Shown here piece by piece: positions 10,724 to 20,921 of a stretch of DNA of 64,000 bases. Both the position numbers and the translations under genes were made by a program. This stretch comes from Acanthochromis polyacanthus. Lineage: Eukaryota; Chordata; Actinopteri; Pomacentridae. The notes below the pieces were generated by a model, which was not told the origin of the DNA, made no database searches, and saw only the letters and a program-made list of their open reading frames with translations. Position 1 is the stretch's first letter. Every line of letters begins with the position of its first letter. The DNA lies in contig NC_067121.1 of assembly GCF_021347895.1 (NCBI RefSeq), forward strand, positions 14,085,962 to 14,149,961, read 5' to 3'.

Positions 10724-11871
10724 ATGGCGGACGTGGCTGGAAGAGGGGCTGGAGGAGGGGCTGCTGCTGCCAAAAGTAAATCTCGAATAAAACCAGAGAT
10801 TTACTCAACTATTGATGGCAAGATTATTGTGGAGGACGAGTTTCTCAATTTTCTGGTCGTCAAAATGAAAACTTTGTGTCATGATGAAATTGTGCTGCTA
10901 GCAGTAAATCACTTTGCGTCTGAGTGGATTGAGAATTCTAGAAAGGTGCTTTTTGAACTCTGCTCGGGCTCATTGCGCTACGTTGCGCACAAAGGACAAC
11001 AGAAAGACATCAACAATGTTAAAAGTTGTCTGAAATTACTGAATGAGGTTGGTGAAAATACCCCTCGGTTCGTGTCTTATCATCTTGACGACTTGCCCCT
11101 GTAACTTTTAATAGCCTTGATGTGTCTAGCCTGCTTGGGAAGATAGGAGCGCTAAGTGCGGACATTTCGGCAATGAAACAAGCCGTGGGTCTGCAGACAA
11201 GTGTCTCAGAGGATCTCCGTGCAGTGACAGCGGACATCAACCATCGCCTTGGTGTGATTGAGCGACGTAGCGCTGGCGATGGATGTGTGCCGGGTTTGCA
11301 GACTCTGCCCCGAGACACGCCGGCTGTGGGGCAGTTTGGAGAGGGCGGATCGACCAGTGACGTGGCCGTCAGGGAGATGGAGAGCGCTGCCATGGAGGAC
11401 GCTAGTACGGCAGGACAGGGATTCCCACTGTGGAGTACTGTTGCAAAACGAGGACGCCACGGACACAATGTACATGCACAGGTACGACCCAAACCGGGGC
11501 AAAGCTCTCGGGGAGGGAAAAAGATGACCGGTATTGTTGGAACTAATGCTGGGGGAAATATACCTGTTGTGAGGACTAAAGTGGTGAGCGTGTTTGCAAC
11601 AAAGTTTTCACTTGATATGGATACAGATATACTGACAGATTACTTGAAAGACAAGCTCCGCCGTGACGTAACTTGTCAACGAATAGACACTGGTGCCAGT
11701 CGGTTTAGCTCCTTTAAAGTCACCGCTGAGTGTGAAGAGGTCAAGGAAATGTATGAACCAGAGTTGTGGCCTGAGGGGATATTTGTGCGACGCTTTTATG
11801 AGGCACGACAACATAGGGGAGCTGTTGTAGGGGCAGCGGTGAGTGAAGCCGGGTTGCGTGCTGGAGAGTAG
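10724..11871 (+). pseudogene. LINE ORF1, copy 2, broken by one missing C
   Basis: The ATG at 10724 opens MADVAGRGAGGGAA, the only convincing start, 11 bases into the LINE. The frame runs about 126 codons, then hits TAA at 11102-11104 because the run at 11096-11099 has four C where copy 1 has five. The rest of the protein (coiled-coil-like middle and C-terminal fold) is open from 11122 to 11871 and matches copy 1. Copy 2 therefore lacks a complete ORF1 while its ORF2 is whole, the reverse of copy 1. It could be a true mutation or a homopolymer call error. Confidence 0.8.
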
Positions 11872-11895
11872 CTAAAGTAAACACATGTAAGACTT

Positions 11896-14709
11896 ATGAA
11901 ACTTGTGTCATACAACTCGCGTGGCCTGCGTTTGGGGCAGACCGCAGGGGACAAGGTGCGACGCTATGTTGTTGATAAGCTACTGGAGAGTGCTGATATA
12001 CTGTGCTTACAGGAGACACTGTTAGCTAAGCAAGACCTGGACAAGCTTAATGCTGTCCATGTTGACTTCCATGGGGCAGGGGAGTCTACAACGGACCTCA
12101 GTATGGGAATCGTGCGTGGCCGAATACCTGGGGGAGTGGCAATTATGTGGCACAAAAAATATGATCCCTGGATTAATGTGATTAGACTGGGGGTGGATTG
12201 GTGCATAGCAGTGGAAGTTGTATATAATAATCATGTTTTTATTATTTTAAATGTTTACACTCCATATGAATGTTATAGCAATGAGGATGAGTATCTTAGT
12301 AGGCTTGCTTTTGTAGGTTCATTTATTAGGGAAAATGCATGCACATGTATGTTTGTGGTTGGCGATATGAATGCTGATATCGCTGATAAGAAATCATTAT
12401 TCGGTCGACATCTGCTTCAATTCTGTGAAACTAGCAAGTTAATTATCACTAGTAAAATATTGTTGCCATCTGAAAGCTACACATATATCAGTGAAGCATG
12501 GGATACAACATCATGGCTGGATCATTGTATAAGTACAACAGATGCCCATGACTGTGTAGAGAAAGCTGAGATATTATATGAACTTAGTACAAGTGATCAT
12601 ATACCTGTTTGTTTTACGATGAATGTTGAAAGTGTACCTGAGCTGACCACAGATGTAAACCATAGATATAGTGGTAAATTAGACTGGTCAAGGCTTACAG
12701 AAGGTGACCTGGGCCTCTACAATGCTCTTTCTGAAGAGGAACTGAGTGATATTGAAATACCCTTTGAAGCTATTTCATGCCGTAATATAAGGTGTAAAAA
12801 TCAGAATCATAGTAGTGACCTCTGTAAAATGTATGATAAAATGATCAATAGTTTAAATAATGCTAGCAAACCTCTCTGTAAAAAGAGGGCTAAGCTAAAT
12901 AATTTGCGACCAGGATGGAATGAATATGTGTCGGAATTGCATGGACAGGCAAGAGAAGCCTTTAAGAATTGGATTATTGCTGGAAAAGCTAGGCATGGTC
13001 CAGAATTTGAGCTTAAGAAACAGGCTAATGCTAGATTTAAATATGCTGTGCGCTTTATTAAAAGAAATGAGCAGGAAATGAGAGCAAACGCAATGGCTAA
13101 AAACCTACAATATAATAACATAAATGATTTCTGGAAGGAAGTGAAGGTAATCAGTAACAGTAAAATGCCATTGCCAGCTAGTATTGATGGGACTAGTGGA
13201 TCTGGAAACATTGTGGAATTGTGGAGAAAACTTTATAGTGATATTTTTAATTGTGGTATAAGTGATGAATTTAATGTTGGTATTGTTCCTGATGATGTGA
13301 ATGCAGTGATTAGACCTAATCAAGTGTTTTGTGCTATTGAGAAATTGGCCCTGAATAAAGCTTGTGGCCTTGATCAAATAACAGCGGAGCATCTTAAATA
13401 TGCTAGTCACAGACTTTTTGTTTTGGTTGCAATGTGTTTTTCTGGATGTTTACTGCATGGTATATTACCTGATTCGATGCTGGCTGTTTTATTAGTCCCT
13501 GTAATTAAGGATAAGACTGCTAGAATATCTAGCATGGAAAATTATAGACCTGTTGCGCTAGCTAGTCTGTTTTCCAAAGTTTTGGAATTGATCCTGTTGG
13601 AAAGACTTCAACAATATATTGTGACCTCGGATCATCAATTTGGGTTTAAAAGTAAGCATGGTACAGACCTATGCATTTATGCGCTGAAGGAAATGGTCAG
13701 TACATATAGAATGCACAATTCCACGATGTTCATCTGCTTTCTGGATGCTTCCAAGGCTTTTGACCGTATTAATCATGGCAAATTGTTTTTAAAGTTACAA
13801 GAGCGTGGGGTTCCCCTATATATAATAAGGATCTTGTTCTTTTGGTATTCACATCAGAAAATGCAGGTGCGGTGGGGTAACTGTGTATCTGCACCCTTCC
13901 AAGTGACAAATGGGGTTAGACAAGGTGGAATTTTGTCACCAGCCTTGTTTAATTTGTATATGGATGGGTTGTCTCAGAGCTTAAAAACTTGTAAGACTGG
14001 ATGCGTCATAGGAGAAAGTCTGATTAACCATCTACTTTATGCTGATGACCTCGTTGTATTGTCCCCTTATAGCGTTGGTCTGCAGCAATTATTAAGAATA
14101 TGCTCGAAGTATGGTGAGGAATATAATATAAAGTTTAATGAAAAGAAGAGTGTTGTGATGATTGTTAAAGCAAAACAAGACCAGAGGTTACATTTTCCTT
14201 TGTTTTATTTGGGCAGCCAAGCGCTTAGTGTTGTGCACAAGGTCAGGTACCTGGGTCACATTATCAGGGACGATTTATGTGATGATGATGATATTCAGCG
14301 TCAGTGCTGCAAACTATATGCGCAGGCCAACATGTTGTGTCGGAAATTTGGCAGTTGCTCTGAGAATGTTAAAGTTGCTCTCTTTAAAGCATATTGTACG
14401 CCACTTTATACTGCCTACCTTTGGTGTAGCTATAGCAGGGCAAAGCTAAGGAGGCTTCAGGTGGCTTATAATGATGCTTTCAGGATCCTGTTGAGACTTC
14501 CCAGGTGGACCAGTGCTAGCCAGATATTTGTGAATCGAAATGTTCTCACTATGCATGCTGTGATTAGGAAAGTTATGTATAATTTTATTTGTCGTTTGAA
14601 TGTGTCACAAAATGAGCTTATTTTGTCTTTAATTGAGCCTATAAGGAGTAGCACAAGGTATACATCCAGTTTGTGGAAACATTGGATGAAGTGTTTGTAT
14701 GTTTTTTAG
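11896..14709 (+). CDS. LINE ORF2, endonuclease-reverse transcriptase, intact
   Basis: A 937-codon frame with all expected parts. The AP-like endonuclease covers about residues 1-240 (LQETLLAKQDLD with the catalytic E, GDMNADI, and the closing SDHIPV). A linker follows. The reverse transcriptase covers about 480-760 (NYRPVALAS, FLDASKAFD at about 614, RQGGILSPALF, YADD at about 716). A C-terminal domain rich in Cys, Leu and Tyr closes the protein. It would nick the target and copy the LINE RNA there. I see no RNase H or zinc-knuckle domain, which fits CR1/L2/Rex1-like elements. The start ATG lies 25 bases after the ORF1 stop, a normal two-ORF LINE spacing. Confidence 0.92.
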   Translation: MKLVSYNSRGLRLGQTAGDKVRRYVVDKLLESADILCLQETLLAKQDLDKLNAVHVDFHGAGESTTDLSMGIVRGRIPGGVAIMWHKKYDPWINVIRLGVDWCIAVEVVYNNHVFIILNVYTPYECYSNEDEYLSRLAFVGSFIRENACTCMFVVGDMNADIADKKSLFGRHLLQFCETSKLIITSKILLPSESYTYISEAWDTTSWLDHCISTTDAHDCVEKAEILYELSTSDHIPVCFTMNVESVPELTTDVNHRYSGKLDWSRLTEGDLGLYNALSEEELSDIEIPFEAISCRNIRCKNQNHSSDLCKMYDKMINSLNNASKPLCKKRAKLNNLRPGWNEYVSELHGQAREAFKNWIIAGKARHGPEFELKKQANARFKYAVRFIKRNEQEMRANAMAKNLQYNNINDFWKEVKVISNSKMPLPASIDGTSGSGNIVELWRKLYSDIFNCGISDEFNVGIVPDDVNAVIRPNQVFCAIEKLALNKACGLDQITAEHLKYASHRLFVLVAMCFSGCLLHGILPDSMLAVLLVPVIKDKTARISSMENYRPVALASLFSKVLELILLERLQQYIVTSDHQFGFKSKHGTDLCIYALKEMVSTYRMHNSTMFICFLDASKAFDRINHGKLFLKLQERGVPLYIIRILFFWYSHQKMQVRWGNCVSAPFQVTNGVRQGGILSPALFNLYMDGLSQSLKTCKTGCVIGESLINHLLYADDLVVLSPYSVGLQQLLRICSKYGEEYNIKFNEKKSVVMIVKAKQDQRLHFPLFYLGSQALSVVHKVRYLGHIIRDDLCDDDDIQRQCCKLYAQANMLCRKFGSCSENVKVALFKAYCTPLYTAYLWCSYSRAKLRRLQVAYNDAFRILLRLPRWTSASQIFVNRNVLTMHAVIRKVMYNFICRLNVSQNELILSLIEPIRSSTRYTSSLWKHWMKCLYVF

Positions 14710-14800
14710 TGTTGTAATGTTTTCTGTGTTTTTTTTTTGTTTTGTTTTTTTATGGACCAATGGAGTCTGAAATAAAGTTTATAATTTATAATTTAATAAA

Positions 14801-14919
14801 ATTCATACTCTGAAGAAACCAGGCCTTAAGCGGTGTTCTGGCCGACACTCCCTGTGTGAATCCGGTGATAACACAGAACCAGTGCAGAATCCAAGTCGGT
14901 TTAGGAAACCTCCCTTACA
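14801..14919 (+). repeat. BEL LTR 2, right part
   Basis: Continuation of the interrupted LTR after the LINE, ending ...cttaca. It is identical to LTR 1 at 3888-4006. It differs from LTR 3 at two positions (T versus C in ctccctgtg / ctccccgtg, and G versus A in gtcggttta / gtcagttta). Confidence 0.9.
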
Positions 14920-14923
14920 TTAA

Positions 14924-14940
14924 TGGTCCTTCGAGCCGGA
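14924..14940 (+). other. BEL primer-binding site, tRNA-Tyr type (copy 2)
   Basis: Same 17 bases and same four-base spacing from the LTR end as in copy 1. Confidence 0.8.
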
Positions 14941-14947
14941 GACTGGA

Positions 14948-16542
14948 TTGACAGCAGTGATGGAATCACATCCAGAGTATGAGGCTTTAGGTGCGCGCCC
15001 TAGACGACGCATACAACCTCCTACACGGTATGCAGATTATGAGGTGGATTATCCAGGCTATGGCAACCAGAGACATAGGATGGAAGTAGAGGCTACATAC
15101 GAAGAGGAACAGGCCAGGAAGACCTCCCTCACCCCTCCTTAAGATTCTCTGATGAGAAGTGGCCTCCTGTGGCGGGATGCTTCCTCCCGAAGCTATGGTG
15201 CTGAGGGTCAGGAGTTCAGACAGGAGAACCAGCTAGCCTCCCCGTGGCCTACACAGAGAGAATCCAAGGTACAGTTCCAGGAGCACTCTACTCCTCTACC
15301 TGAAGCGCTGCACCACCAACCTTATTATGCAGAGAATAAGGTAGAATTGGATGACATACATCATGAGCGGCAACTCCTTCAGCAGACACAGCGTCGCATG
15401 TCATCGGACCTGGTTGAGCTTAGAGCTCTGCGAGAGGATATGAGGCAACTGGTGGATGCTGTCAGGAACATGCAGAGCCCTGCTTCTATTCCTGCTACCA
15501 AGCCAGAGCCACAAGCGATGCAGTCACCATCATCCACCCAAACTCAGCCTGACAGCGACGATGATGATGACTGGCCGGCTCCACCCCCATGGCCACACCC
15601 ACCAGAGGGAGTACGGCAACCAGATGACCCACCTGTGTTGTATCATCCTGGTCGGCTTAAATACGAGCTCCTATGTACCGAAGGAGGCAAGCCACAGGTG
15701 AGCCAGCCATGGGTTCAATATCCATGGCCAGAGCCTCCGCCTGCTATGAGACCATCAGTTGAGACTCCTCACCCATCGACTCCATGGTTTAGACCTGTTC
15801 AGTCTTCGCTGCCACTGCACAGATTTCCTACCTCCATGCCAAAGGGTTATGGACGTAGTGGTGGCCACAGGAACGAGCCTGTGGGCAACCCAGTGCCCCC
15901 ACCTTTCAGGGCAACACTTCACTCAGCTTGGACTCAAGTTACCATGGACCGCGACCTACCATCTGTACTTTCTCCCACCGTGACCCAAGTGAGTTTGCCC
16001 AGCTGAAGATCTCATTGGAGAATCTTTTACCTCGAGAGGCAAATGAGTTATTTAAGTATCAAGTGCTGGTTGATCACTTGCAGCTGGAGGAAGCCAGGCT
16101 GATAGCAGATGCCTACCTGAATTCCCCAACACCCTACTCAGACACTATGGCTGCCCTCAATGATAAGTTTGGTCAACCACACCAGATAGCACTGAAGCGG
16201 ATTGCAGCTGTGATGGATGCTCAAGATGTTAGGAGAGGAGACATCGCTGCGTTCGAGAGATTTTCACTCCAGATACAATCACTGGTGGGGATGCTGAGGA
16301 CTTTAGGTCCCGAAGGAGCAGTGGAGTTGCAATGCGGCTCCCATGTTGCTCGCCTTCTGAGCAAGTTACCCCCAGAGCAGAGAGCAGAGTTCCGCCGTTC
16401 CATGTTCTATCGGGGCACACGCAATTACACCCTGCTTGACCTGTCGGAATGGTTACAATACGAATCCTGGTGTCAGGACTCGGAGGGACAGTTAGCCATG
16501 AGAGGAATGAAAGAGAGGTCGGTATCCCGACCCGATGGATGA
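14948..16542 (+). pseudogene. BEL gag, copy 2, same three lesions
   Basis: The lesions match copy 1: TAA at 15140-15142, a -1 frame change within 15928-16006, and TGA at 16540-16542 before the zinc knuckles, which read through 16543-16836 in the pol frame. Because the lesions are shared, neither copy can be the intact parent. Any recent mobility of this element would need gag supplied in trans, or tolerance of these signals. Confidence 0.75.
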
Positions 16543-16836
16543 CCACCCAAGCGTCAAAGCGCCATAATCCTCCATGGTGCTAAGGATGAGGTCAAGAAGC
16601 TGGAGGTTCCTGTCTCACCAGCCTATAAAGGGTCTAAGAGCACACCATTCTGTGCATTCTGTAGCAGTGCAGAGCACCACCTCAGCCAGTGCACAGCAAT
16701 ATCCAGGTTAACAAAGGATCAGGTTTCAGAATGGATAAAGACTAACAAGCGGTGTTGGCGTTGTGCGAGGTCACACCAGGCTGCTCAGTGTAACTTAAGG
16801 AAGACCTGTGCTCTTTGCCAAGGTAAACATCTCCGG

Positions 16837-19800
16837 GTGCTACATGATGTGAATGTGAGGCCTCTAAAGCAGTCACCGTCTACAGCGTTGCCAGAAAGTC
16901 ATGGCACAACCGAAGTACTGTACCTCGACCGACCGACCGAAGGTCGTCGTGTCCTCCTAAAGGTCGTCAAGGTGCGCCTTCATCATGGAGACCGAACAGT
17001 CAACACTTATGCTGTCCTGGATGATGGCTCAGAAAGAACTATGCTCCTGCCAGATGCTGCACACCAGCTGGGTGTGCAAGGGATCCCCGAAGACTTATCT
17101 CTGCGCACAATTAGACAGGACGTGCAGTCACTTCAGGGAGCCTCGGTGTCATTCACTATAGCTGCACCTTCCAACCCAAAGACCAAGTTCAGGATCACTG
17201 GTGCATTTACCACTGCCCGCATTGGACTAGCAAGCCATGCATACCCCATGGAACAGCTCCGAAGGCATTACAAACACCTCATCGGCCTTCCCATACCGAC
17301 CCTGACTAATGTGAAGCCCCTGCTTCTCATCGGGAGTGATCACCCCCACCTCATCACCCCCATAGAACCTGTCAGGTTAGGACCCCCAGGAGGACCAGCT
17401 GCGGTACACACCAGATTAGGCTGGACTCTGCAGGGACCAGCAAGTGCAGTCGGCCATATCTCCCAACCATCGCAGTGCCTATTGACCACAGTAGCACCTC
17501 AAGTGAGTGAGCTCATGAAGCATGTGGAGAAACTGTGGTTAGTTGATACAGTTCCATTCCGCAGTGAGAAGCTAGTTACCCGCTCAAAGCAGGATACATA
17601 CGCTATCAGGACTCTTGAGACCAAAACTGTCAGGGTAGAGGTTGACGGTGTTCACCGTTACACCACCCCTCTGCTCCGTCGTCAGGGAATGCCACTCCTT
17701 CAGGCTACACCAATGGCTGTCATGCCCAGCTTACGTAGTGTAGAAAGGCGACTGGCTAGAGACCCTGCACAAGCTGAAGCCTACAGATCGGAGATGGAGA
17801 AACTGATCGAGGCAGGTTCTGTAATCAAGTGTGGTCCAGAAATAACGGCTAAAGGAAATGATGAGGCATGGTACATCCCTCATCATATCGTGAGTCATAA
17901 TGGCAAGCTGAGGATAGTATTCAACTGTTCCTTTCAGCATCAGGGCCACAACCTGAACGATTACCTACTGCCTGGGCCAAATTTGGGAGCCACACTTCTG
18001 GGAGTTCTGCTGCGTTTCAGGGAGCATGCTGTCGCAATCAGTGCAGACATCAAAGGCATGTTCCATCAAGTTCGTCTTCTCCCAGAGGACCGTGCACTGC
18101 TCAGATTTGTTTGGCGTGATGTCAGCAAAGAAGAGTTCCCTGCAGTGTATGAGTGGCAGGTGCTGCCATTTGGAACAACATGTAGCCCCTGTTGTGCTAC
18201 CTTCGCTCTGCAGCGGCACGTTACTGAAAACAGTCAGCCAAATGAAGATGTGAGGATCTCAATCGAGAAATGCTTCTACGTTGACAATTGGCTTCAGAGT
18301 GTTCCCACCCGTGCTATGGCAAGACACCTTGTTGACAAATTAAGAGCCCTGTTAGCATCTGCAGGATTTGAACTACGCCAGTGGGCCAGCAGTGAGCCAG
18401 AGGTCATAAGCCACCTGCCTGAAGAGAGTCGATCTGCCAGTGTGGAGTTGTGGATGGCTCACAGAAAGACAGATGTCCCAGAATCCACCCTGGGACTAAG
18501 CTGGCACTTCCATACGGATGTCCTTGGCTACAAGCATCGGCATGTGGATTACGGTGTCCCAACAATGCGGAACATCTATAAAGTACTGGCGAGTCAGTAC
18601 GACCCTTTGGGATTCATCTTGCCCTACACCACTCGGGCCAAGGTGCTTGTCAGGCACCTTTGGGATGCACAGCGGGGCTGGGATGACCCCTCACTTCCCC
18701 AGGATCTCCTAGACCAATGGAGGATGTGGGAGGAAGAGCTACAGGTCCTTTCACAAGTCACACTGCCACGGCCATACCTGCCAAAGGAGGTAGACATTTC
18801 TGGCCTCCGAAGAGAGGTGCATATCTTCTGTGATGCTTCTGAGGAGGCATATGGCTCGGTGGCATACCTTCGTTCCACTGACAGGCATGGTGTCGTGCAC
18901 CTGTCATTCCTGATGGCTCGATCCAGAGTCTCTCCTAAGCGACTTCACTCCATGCCCAGATTAGAACTGTGTGCTGCACTTACGGGCGCACAGCTCGCCC
19001 AGGTCCTGGAGAAGGAACTCACCATCACCATTGACCAAATAATTCTGTGGTCTGATTCCACAACGGTGCTGACCTGGCTGAAGTCCGAATCCTGCCGCTT
19101 TAAAGTTTTTGTTGGCTCCCGTGTGTCAGAGATACGGGAGTTGACCGACAGACATACGTGGAGATATGTTGACTCTATGAGAAATCCCGCAGACGATGTG
19201 ACGCGTGGGAAAAGGCTGAAAGAGCTTGCAGAGCCAAACAGGTGGAGTCAGGGACCACCATTTCTTCGGCTGAGTCCAGACCAGTGGCCTCAGACCGCTA
19301 CTACGGAACAGCCTACAGACACATCAGAGACGCGCAAGTCCACCTTCTGTGGTGTTGCCGCTGGTGTTCCAACCCAGCCCCCCACTGACCTGAGCCAGTA
19401 CAACTCCTGGAAGGAACTACTAGCAGCAACTGTGCAGGAGTTGCACGGGGCGGCTAACAGGAGCGACCACCCTACTGCTGAGGACTACCGTCAGGCAGAG
19501 AGGTTGGTCTTACATAGGTCTCAGATGGACAGTTTCCAGCAGGAGTACAACCTACTCAAGGCTGGTAAATCAGTCCCTAGAAGCAGTCGACTTCTGACCC
19601 TGTCTCCTGAGCTAGATGGAAGTGGAGACCTCATCCGAGTAGGAGGCCGTGCCACAGACCTGGAGGTCGCAGTGCTCCACCCCATCATTCTGGACCCAGG
19701 TCATCCAGTGACTAGGCTCCTAATCCAAGACTTCGACAGCCAGCTATGCCACCCTGGTCCAGAGCGTGTGTTTGCAGAGCTCCGGAGATCTTACTGGATT

Positions 19801-20868
19801 CTGAGGGGGCGTGAAGCTGTCCGGTGTTATCAAACCAGCTGTGCAGACTGTAAGCGTTGGAGAGCCAGACCTAAAGTACCAAAGATGGCAGACCTACCTG
19901 AGGCCCGTTTGCGCCTGTTCAAACCTGCCTTCTATTCTACAGGGATGGACTGCTTTGGGCCATTTGAGGTTAAGGTGGGAAGACGCTCGGAGAAAAGATG
20001 GGGAATCATATTCAAGTGCCTCACCACCAGAGCTGTACACCTAGACCTTCTTACCTCCATTGATTCTGATGCCTTTCTAATGGCTCTCCGCCGGTTCATC
20101 GCTCGTCGAGGAACACCTGCTGAATTGTTCTCTGACCAGGGGACAAATTTCATAGGAGGAGAGCGAGAACTCCGGGAGACCTTCCGAGGAATGTCGCCGG
20201 ACCTTCAACAGCTCCTAACCAAACATAAGATCGCCTTCCACTTCAACCCCCCAGCAGCCCCCCACTTTGGAGGAGTGTGGGAGAGAGAGATCCGCTCTGC
20301 GAAGAGAGCCCTGTACGCCACAGTGGGTTCTCAACCTGTACCAGAAGAAGTGCTCTCCACTGTACTTACTGAAGTAGAAGGGATCCTCAACAGTAAACCC
20401 CTGGGTTATGTGTCTTCAGATGCCAGCGACCCCGATCCAGTTACCCCAAACATCCTTCTGATGGGGCGGCCTGATGGTTCACTCCCTCAGGTAGTCTACC
20501 CTGAGAGTGAGCTTCTTAGTCGCCGACGCTGGAAGCACTCCCAGGTTTTGGCTGATCACTTCTGGGCTCGTTTTATTCGGCTGTATGTACCAAGTCTACA
20601 AGCTCGCCAGAAGTGGCACGATACAGCTGCTGACATCAAAAAGGACTCTGTGGTGATGATCACTGACCCACACCTCCCCCGAGGCCTTTGGCCCATTGGG
20701 AAGGTCGTCAAAGTTCATCGCAGCGCTGATGGACACATTAGGTCAGCTGACGTAAAGGTTAAGTCAAGACTTTATACCCGACCAGTTGCTAGGCTGGTAG
20801 TCCTTCCTGCGCTCCCCTCTGGGGAGGATGAGGACAATTCTACACCTGTATCAGCTACTCAACCGTAG
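16837..20868 (+). CDS. BEL pol polyprotein, copy 2
   Basis: 1343 codons, residue for residue the same as copy 1 in the translations I compared: protease, RT with YVDN, RNase H, zinc-binding and DDE-type integrase, and C-terminal domain. Neutral decay would be expected to have broken at least one copy over time, so the intact pair argues for a recent duplication. A gene-conversion event or an assembly duplicate would look the same. Confidence 0.92.
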   Translation: MLHDVNVRPLKQSPSTALPESHGTTEVLYLDRPTEGRRVLLKVVKVRLHHGDRTVNTYAVLDDGSERTMLLPDAAHQLGVQGIPEDLSLRTIRQDVQSLQGASVSFTIAAPSNPKTKFRITGAFTTARIGLASHAYPMEQLRRHYKHLIGLPIPTLTNVKPLLLIGSDHPHLITPIEPVRLGPPGGPAAVHTRLGWTLQGPASAVGHISQPSQCLLTTVAPQVSELMKHVEKLWLVDTVPFRSEKLVTRSKQDTYAIRTLETKTVRVEVDGVHRYTTPLLRRQGMPLLQATPMAVMPSLRSVERRLARDPAQAEAYRSEMEKLIEAGSVIKCGPEITAKGNDEAWYIPHHIVSHNGKLRIVFNCSFQHQGHNLNDYLLPGPNLGATLLGVLLRFREHAVAISADIKGMFHQVRLLPEDRALLRFVWRDVSKEEFPAVYEWQVLPFGTTCSPCCATFALQRHVTENSQPNEDVRISIEKCFYVDNWLQSVPTRAMARHLVDKLRALLASAGFELRQWASSEPEVISHLPEESRSASVELWMAHRKTDVPESTLGLSWHFHTDVLGYKHRHVDYGVPTMRNIYKVLASQYDPLGFILPYTTRAKVLVRHLWDAQRGWDDPSLPQDLLDQWRMWEEELQVLSQVTLPRPYLPKEVDISGLRREVHIFCDASEEAYGSVAYLRSTDRHGVVHLSFLMARSRVSPKRLHSMPRLELCAALTGAQLAQVLEKELTITIDQIILWSDSTTVLTWLKSESCRFKVFVGSRVSEIRELTDRHTWRYVDSMRNPADDVTRGKRLKELAEPNRWSQGPPFLRLSPDQWPQTATTEQPTDTSETRKSTFCGVAAGVPTQPPTDLSQYNSWKELLAATVQELHGAANRSDHPTAEDYRQAERLVLHRSQMDSFQQEYNLLKAGKSVPRSSRLLTLSPELDGSGDLIRVGGRATDLEVAVLHPIILDPGHPVTRLLIQDFDSQLCHPGPERVFAELRRSYWILRGREAVRCYQTSCADCKRWRARPKVPKMADLPEARLRLFKPAFYSTGMDCFGPFEVKVGRRSEKRWGIIFKCLTTRAVHLDLLTSIDSDAFLMALRRFIARRGTPAELFSDQGTNFIGGERELRETFRGMSPDLQQLLTKHKIAFHFNPPAAPHFGGVWEREIRSAKRALYATVGSQPVPEEVLSTVLTEVEGILNSKPLGYVSSDASDPDPVTPNILLMGRPDGSLPQVVYPESELLSRRRWKHSQVLADHFWARFIRLYVPSLQARQKWHDTAADIKKDSVVMITDPHLPRGLWPIGKVVKVHRSADGHIRSADVKVKSRLYTRPVARLVVLPALPSGEDEDNSTPVSATQP

Positions 20869-20910
20869 AACTTTGTGACCTACATTAATGTGCAAACGTA
20901 TAAGATACAT

Positions 20911-20921
20911 TCGGGGGCGGC
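20911..20921 (+). other. BEL polypurine tract, copy 2
   Basis: The run tcgggggcggc directly precedes the third LTR, as in copy 1. Confidence 0.55.

Larger units (their letters stand above)
10713..14800 (+). mobile_element. APE-type LINE, copy 2, apparently full length
   Basis: About 4.09 kb inserted inside BEL LTR 2 and flanked by the 5-bp duplication attca (10708-10712 and 14801-14805). It starts only 11 bases before the ORF1 ATG, so the 5' UTR is either very short or trimmed. The order is ORF1, ORF2, a T-rich 3' UTR, then an AATAAA-bearing tail of short AT repeats. Comparison with the empty LTR at 21616-21630 fixes both ends. Confidence 0.9.
14920..20921 (+). mobile_element. BEL/Pao LTR retrotransposon, internal region 2
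   Basis: Second internal region of the tandem, displaced by 10913 bases from the first. Every frame has the same length and the same breaks as in copy 1. It is bounded by the LINE-bearing LTR on the left and an empty LTR on the right, so in the absence of copy 1 this would be an ordinary BEL provirus with a LINE in its 5' LTR. Confidence 0.93.
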
